The notes below the pieces were generated by a model. It did not search any database. It was not told where the DNA came from and saw only the letters and a program-made list of their open reading frames with translations. A program made the position numbers and the translations under genes. Positions 4,165-7,659 of a stretch of 7,659 nt of DNA are shown in pieces. The first letter of the stretch is position 1, and every line of letters starts with the position of its first letter. Source of the stretch: Methanoregula sp. (GTDB lineage Archaea > Halobacteriota > Methanomicrobia > Methanomicrobiales > Methanospirillaceae); the NCBI GenBank assembly GCA_026394635.1, contig JAPKXV010000302.1, positions 1 through 7,659 of the forward strand. Reading direction: 5' to 3'.

Positions 4165-6186
4165 TCACGACCCTTTCAATCGGTAAATCTCGGTTCCGTC
4201 CTGCGAAAAGACACGTTCAAGATCCGCCGAAGACATAGTGACATTATAACGGCTCCGCTCCGGCTCGCCGACAATGAGCAGTGTCGCATGGTACTTCTGC
4301 ATCAGGGAGCGGGCCTGGTCAGGTTGTTCATACATCGCCCGGATATCGTTGATCCTCCCGCTGTACCAACCCGAATCATCGCCGCGCCACATATATTCAT
4401 GGAAGGGCATCCCGATGACCGCGGGGATGCCGGTGAACGATGAGATGCGCGAATAGTAGGTGTAATCCCCGTCCTCGCCTTCAACGATGCGAATATCACC
4501 GGGCAATGACCGCAGGTACGCGACGGCTGCCGCATCACCGGGGTGCGCTGTGGTGAGATACTCGAGTCCGTCGAGGGAACGGCTCCCATAATTCATATCG
4601 AGGGGCACCAGCAGTGGGATTGCGGCAAGGACTGCAATAACAGCGACCACAGCCATTGCCTGTTTTTTTCGTGAGATACATGGTATCCGGTCCCAGCGGG
4701 AGAGTGACTGTCCCGCCATAGTGAATGTGGATATACCCAGCAACAGCCATGCGGAGATATAACATTTGAAGACCGTGTTCATCCGGAAATAGGTGTCGCC
4801 CATGTTGTCCTTCAGGTAGATAAGTTCGCAGAACGTGATCAGGAGAAGACCGATGATCGCAAGAATGCCGGGGATGTCGTGCTCTTTTTTTGCAACCAGG
4901 TAAATAATTGGGACAACCGCGATCGCCGCCGCAGGATATCCTGCAATGACAAAGGGGACTGCGGCGAGCAGATAGTAGGGTTTCTTTAGGATATCCTTTG
5001 AAAGGAGCGCAAGCAGGATCACGATGAAGAACCCGTGGACAAGGACAAACTGGGCAGGATCGGAAGGGCTCTCTACAAGCGCAACACCCCCGGTATTGGT
5101 CTTTAACTGGAGGTAGAACGGCAGGTAGCAGACAATGGAGAGCAGGGGAACGACGATAAGAAACCGGGCAGCCTCGAAAAATGATACTCCTGACCGGTTC
5201 TTCCACCAGATCAGTATCCCGAACAGCACCGTGATCGGCGCATAGATCAGCACATCCCAGGTATTGAAGAGGGGCATCGAACCCAGGCTGACTGCGGCAA
5301 GGATGCAGAGCACCCATCGCCCCGTATTCCTCAGCCCGCTCCACTTTTTGCAGGCATAGGCGAGGATGAAGAGTAAGAAGATCTGGTTGAATATCCCGAT
5401 GACATGGGGGTGGACATCACCCCAGATGAACGAGAAAAGCGGGTATTCGTTGATCGTACTGGTGATGGTGCGGGTGCTGTCCCAGATGATGGAAGTCACG
5501 TCTTTTCCCTGGACAATCTGGTAGAAAAACGACGGGTTGGGCAACAATAATGTAACCAGTGGCAGCCACCGGAACCGGTCGAGCAGCAGGTCACCGGTTG
5601 CATACAGGTTCACAGCCGCAACTCCCAGCACCGTGGGAAGGGCGAGGTTGAATGCAATGTTTGACGGTACATTACTCACGATTGCAAGAGCACCGAACAT
5701 CCAGTACCCGAGATAATAGTAGATATTTAAAAACCCGCCGGCAAACCATGGGTCGAGCGGGGGAACCACGGGCTGGCGCATCACTGAAGCGAGGAATGCA
5801 TGGTCCATGAATTTTTCCGCGTACGAGATCGTGGGGTTGACAAACCGGATCTCAAGCATCAGGCAAAAGAAGATGAGGAAGACAAGTTCCCAGCGCCACT
5901 GCGCCTTGAGGTCTTCTGCGGTGAAGTGACGGAAATAGAGATGGTAGACGAACAGGAGGGCAAACGGGGTAAGGGCGAGGTATATGGGGAGCCGGGCCAG
6001 CCCGCAATACCATGAGATCAGGGTAAAGAGCAGTAACGAAACGGTAAACGATGCGGGGAATGCATACCGGTCAAAAGTTTTTTTTAACGAGGGATAAACC
6101 GCAAGCTGGAGAAATGTGATGATGCAGAGCCAGCTGATAACAGAAAATACCTGAAGTTCAGCGTTCAGTTGTAATCCCCCCGTCAA
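4165..6186 (-). CDS. DUF2298 (YYY-type) polytopic membrane protein, probable GT-C-like glycosyltransferase
   Basis: This protein of about 670 residues has a dozen or so membrane segments up to about residue 530, then a soluble domain to 673. It carries the DUF2298 signatures known from Archaea and Chloroflexi: MDHAFLASV (127-135), DPWFAGGFLNIYYYLGYW (145-162), YPLFSFIWGDVHPHV (248-262), GDTYFRMNTVFKCY (463-476), and in the soluble part SRISSFTGIPAVIGMPFHEYMWRG (about 579-602). The fold and acidic loop residues resemble GT-C enzymes that use lipid-phosphate sugars on the outer membrane face. This is inferred from the family; no reaction is proven. No ATG is available near the start. A TTG at 6186 overlaps the upstream gene by 29 nt without a ribosome site. 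A CTG at 6168 has GGGGGGA 6 nt upstream and may be the true start. It is last in the cluster. Confidence 0.88.
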   Translation of the reverse strand: MTGGLQLNAELQVFSVISWLCIITFLQLAVYPSLKKTFDRYAFPASFTVSLLLFTLISWYCGLARLPIYLALTPFALLFVYHLYFRHFTAEDLKAQWRWELVFLIFFCLMLEIRFVNPTISYAEKFMDHAFLASVMRQPVVPPLDPWFAGGFLNIYYYLGYWMFGALAIVSNVPSNIAFNLALPTVLGVAAVNLYATGDLLLDRFRWLPLVTLLLPNPSFFYQIVQGKDVTSIIWDSTRTITSTINEYPLFSFIWGDVHPHVIGIFNQIFLLFILAYACKKWSGLRNTGRWVLCILAAVSLGSMPLFNTWDVLIYAPITVLFGILIWWKNRSGVSFFEAARFLIVVPLLSIVCYLPFYLQLKTNTGGVALVESPSDPAQFVLVHGFFIVILLALLSKDILKKPYYLLAAVPFVIAGYPAAAIAVVPIIYLVAKKEHDIPGILAIIGLLLITFCELIYLKDNMGDTYFRMNTVFKCYISAWLLLGISTFTMAGQSLSRWDRIPCISRKKQAMAVVAVIAVLAAIPLLVPLDMNYGSRSLDGLEYLTTAHPGDAAAVAYLRSLPGDIRIVEGEDGDYTYYSRISSFTGIPAVIGMPFHEYMWRGDDSGWYSGRINDIRAMYEQPDQARSLMQKYHATLLIVGEPERSRYNVTMSSADLERVFSQDGTEIYRLKGS

Positions 6187-7129
6187 AGCGCATATTGAGC
6201 GCTTTTTTTATGGTCGGCACAACCCAGTCACCAAAGAGATAGATCGAGATGATGCCCCCGGCAAGAGTGACAAGGTTCTTGATCAGGTGGTCAATGACCG
6301 CGATCAGGGTTGCTTCTGCCGGTGCAACCCCTGAAAGAATGAAAATATTGGCAACAAAAAATTCATAAGTGCCGATACCCCCCGGCGTGATGGGAACCGC
6401 TTTGATGAGGTTGCCGATCACGATGGCAAGGACCACCGTAACAAACGGTATGTGCTGTTCAAACATCATCACAACAGCCTGGCAGACCAGCGCATCAAGG
6501 ATCCAGATCAGGAGGGAAGAAAATCCGAGCACAATAACCGACCGGGGAGTCAGGGATGCCTTCCGGATCTCATGCAGCATGGTAAGGACGATCTGTACAT
6601 ACCTGTTGCCGGACCGTAGTTTATTGGCAAAATACAAAAAGATGAAAAAAACACCGCAAAGGGCCAGGACAATGACGATGATTAGGAAGTATGCCGGGTC
6701 AGCATCCAGCACGAAGGTGAGTGCGACAAGCCCCAGCAGGGCAACCGTTGCAATATCAAAGACGCGTTCGACAACGATTGAGGATATGCCATCCGAATAA
6801 CTGGTCTGGTTTTCATGGTTCAGGATAAATATCCTGACAAAATCCCCGAGGCGTGCAGGGATGACAAGGTTTGCGGTCTGGCTGACAAAAATGCACCCGG
6901 TTGCGACACGCACGCTCACATTGTTATCCATATATGCAAGAATGGTGTGGTACCGCCACCCCCGCAGCCACCACGCGGCAAGGCAGATGATGAGGGCGAT
7001 GACCAGGTAGAAGGGAACAATATGGGTAAGAGCATCCAGCAAATCCCCCCATACCTTCAGGAGCATATACGCGATGATGCCGATCGCGATAAGGGTAGGT
7101 ACCAAAATTGCGCTAATCTTCCGATACAT
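6158..7129 (-). CDS. UPF0104 / flippase-like (lysylphosphatidylglycerol synthase TM domain) membrane protein
   Basis: The 323 residues have about eight membrane segments and the family motifs in order: NLVIPARLGDFVR (87-99), SSIVVERVFD (116-125) and PITPGGIGTYEFF (246-258). Related domains occur in bacterial MprF, where they flip aminoacylated lipids, and in many glycan-assembly loci, so a role in moving a lipid carrier across the membrane is plausible but unproven. I chose the ATG at 7129 (MYRKISAILVP), which has AGGT close upstream and starts 17 nt inside the end of the glycosyltransferase gene. An upstream ATG at 7177 would add 16 residues of hydrophilic sequence with no membrane logic. 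The gene overlaps both neighbours, which points to translational coupling in one operon. Confidence 0.9.
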   Translation of the reverse strand: MYRKISAILVPTLIAIGIIAYMLLKVWGDLLDALTHIVPFYLVIALIICLAAWWLRGWRYHTILAYMDNNVSVRVATGCIFVSQTANLVIPARLGDFVRIFILNHENQTSYSDGISSIVVERVFDIATVALLGLVALTFVLDADPAYFLIIVIVLALCGVFFIFLYFANKLRSGNRYVQIVLTMLHEIRKASLTPRSVIVLGFSSLLIWILDALVCQAVVMMFEQHIPFVTVVLAIVIGNLIKAVPITPGGIGTYEFFVANIFILSGVAPAEATLIAVIDHLIKNLVTLAGGIISIYLFGDWVVPTIKKALNMRFDGGITTER

Positions 7130-7659
7130 GGACCTGCCACCATAACCTGAGGATGGATGACCCCATCTCAAAGACATCCCTGATCTTCACGGTTGTGCCT
7201 TTTCCTGCCCGCCACCGGACCGGAATTTCCCTGACCGTAAGCCCCTTCCGCTGCCCCCTCACGAGGAGTTCTGTATCCCAGAACCAGTGCCGTGATCTGA
7301 TTGCGGGAATGACCGGCAGGATCTTCTGTTTATTGAATGCCTTAAAGCCGCACTGGTGATCGTACAGCGCACTGCCCAGAAATAATCTGACGAGAAAATT
7401 GTAGGTCCTGCTCGCGATCTCCCTTCCCCCCGTTCTTTGTATGTCGCTATCGGGAAGGAGGCGTGAGCCCGTGGCAATCGCACACCCGTCCCGGATCGCA
7501 TTGATAAGGTCCGGGAGGTGCTGCATATCGGTTGCAAGGTCAACATCGTAATAGCAGACGATTGCTCCTTTTGCCTCAATGATAGCCCGGTTCAGTGCCT
7601 GTCCGCGCCCCAACCGTTCGTCGCTGTGGAGGAGGTGTATCCGGGGATCCTGCTGTTCA
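7113..7659 (-). CDS. Family-2 glycosyltransferase, dolichyl-phosphate sugar synthase type, N-terminus cut by window edge
   Basis: The frame is open from the window edge and ends at TAG 7113, giving 181 residues. The visible part contains the second half of a GT-A domain: LLHSDERLGRGQALNRAI (9-26), the metal and nucleotide-sugar binding DVD (38-40) in CYYDVDLATD, IATGSRLL (61-68), YDHQCGFKAF (99-108) and HWFWDTELL (124-132). These are typical of Dol-P-glucose/mannose synthases (ALG5/DPM1 group), which join a sugar from a UDP or GDP donor to a polyprenyl phosphate on the cytoplasmic side. About 50-80 residues are missing. The sugar and lipid cannot be predicted. The downstream membrane protein overlaps it by 17 nt, so the two are probably co-translated. 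Confidence 0.93.
   Translation of the reverse strand, partial: EQQDPRIHLLHSDERLGRGQALNRAIIEAKGAIVCYYDVDLATDMQHLPDLINAIRDGCAIATGSRLLPDSDIQRTGGREIASRTYNFLVRLFLGSALYDHQCGFKAFNKQKILPVIPAIRSRHWFWDTELLVRGQRKGLTVREIPVRWRAGKGTTVKIRDVFEMGSSILRLWWQVHVSED

Noticed and set aside
4535..5344. Minus-strand frame of 269 codons inside the DUF2298 gene
   Set aside because: It is the alternative frame of the same strand, Cys/Arg/Pro-rich with no membrane or domain pattern, while the DUF2298 frame matches its family throughout.
1..7659. CRISPR array, tRNA, rRNA, transposase or defence genes
   Set aside because: No regularly spaced repeats, cloverleaf-like segments, rRNA signatures or related protein motifs were seen on either strand.

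Overview
The window looks like chromosomal DNA of a methanogenic archaeon. It carries the archaeal-type ribosomal genes rpl7ae, rps28e and rpl24e next to ndk, oligo-T terminators, TATA-like promoter elements, and a secreted surface protein with a Thr/Pro stalk and C-terminal anchor. The surface protein and the moderate-to-high GC content suggest Methanomicrobiales (perhaps Methanoregulaceae), but that placement is inference. All ten supported genes are on the minus strand, so transcription runs from high to low coordinates.

Region by region, in transcription order. (a) 7659-4165: a compact cluster with overlapping ends: a truncated family-2 glycosyltransferase of the dolichyl-phosphate sugar synthase type, a UPF0104 / flippase-like membrane protein, and a DUF2298 (YYY-type) polytopic membrane protein that resembles GT-C transferases. 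It ends in a T-rich terminator at 4097-4103. (b) 3944-3219: a secreted protein with signal peptide, beta-rich ectodomain, Thr/Pro stalk and C-terminal membrane anchor, with its own oligo-T terminator. (c) 3218-2743: 476 bp without a convincing gene. It holds the promoter and a structured leader for the ribosomal operon, a GC-rich hairpin in AT-rich surroundings and an A7/T7 inverted repeat. (d) 2742-1500: the operon rpl7ae-rps28e-rpl24e-ndk with 5-8 nt gaps, closed by a T8 tract. (e) 1499-1274: an intergenic region with three perfect inverted repeats and a TATA element. (f) 1273-1: a MarC-family membrane protein followed by a nitrilase-superfamily hydrolase that runs off the window.

How the parts may work together: the glycosyltransferase could make a lipid-phosphate sugar, the UPF0104 protein could help it cross the membrane, and the DUF2298 protein could use it on the outer face. 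The neighbouring stalked surface protein is a possible acceptor. This is a hypothesis from gene context. The best-supported regulatory observation is a kink-turn-like element directly upstream of the Shine-Dalgarno sequence of rpl7ae. L7Ae is itself the archaeal kink-turn binding protein, so the element suggests translational autoregulation of the operon.
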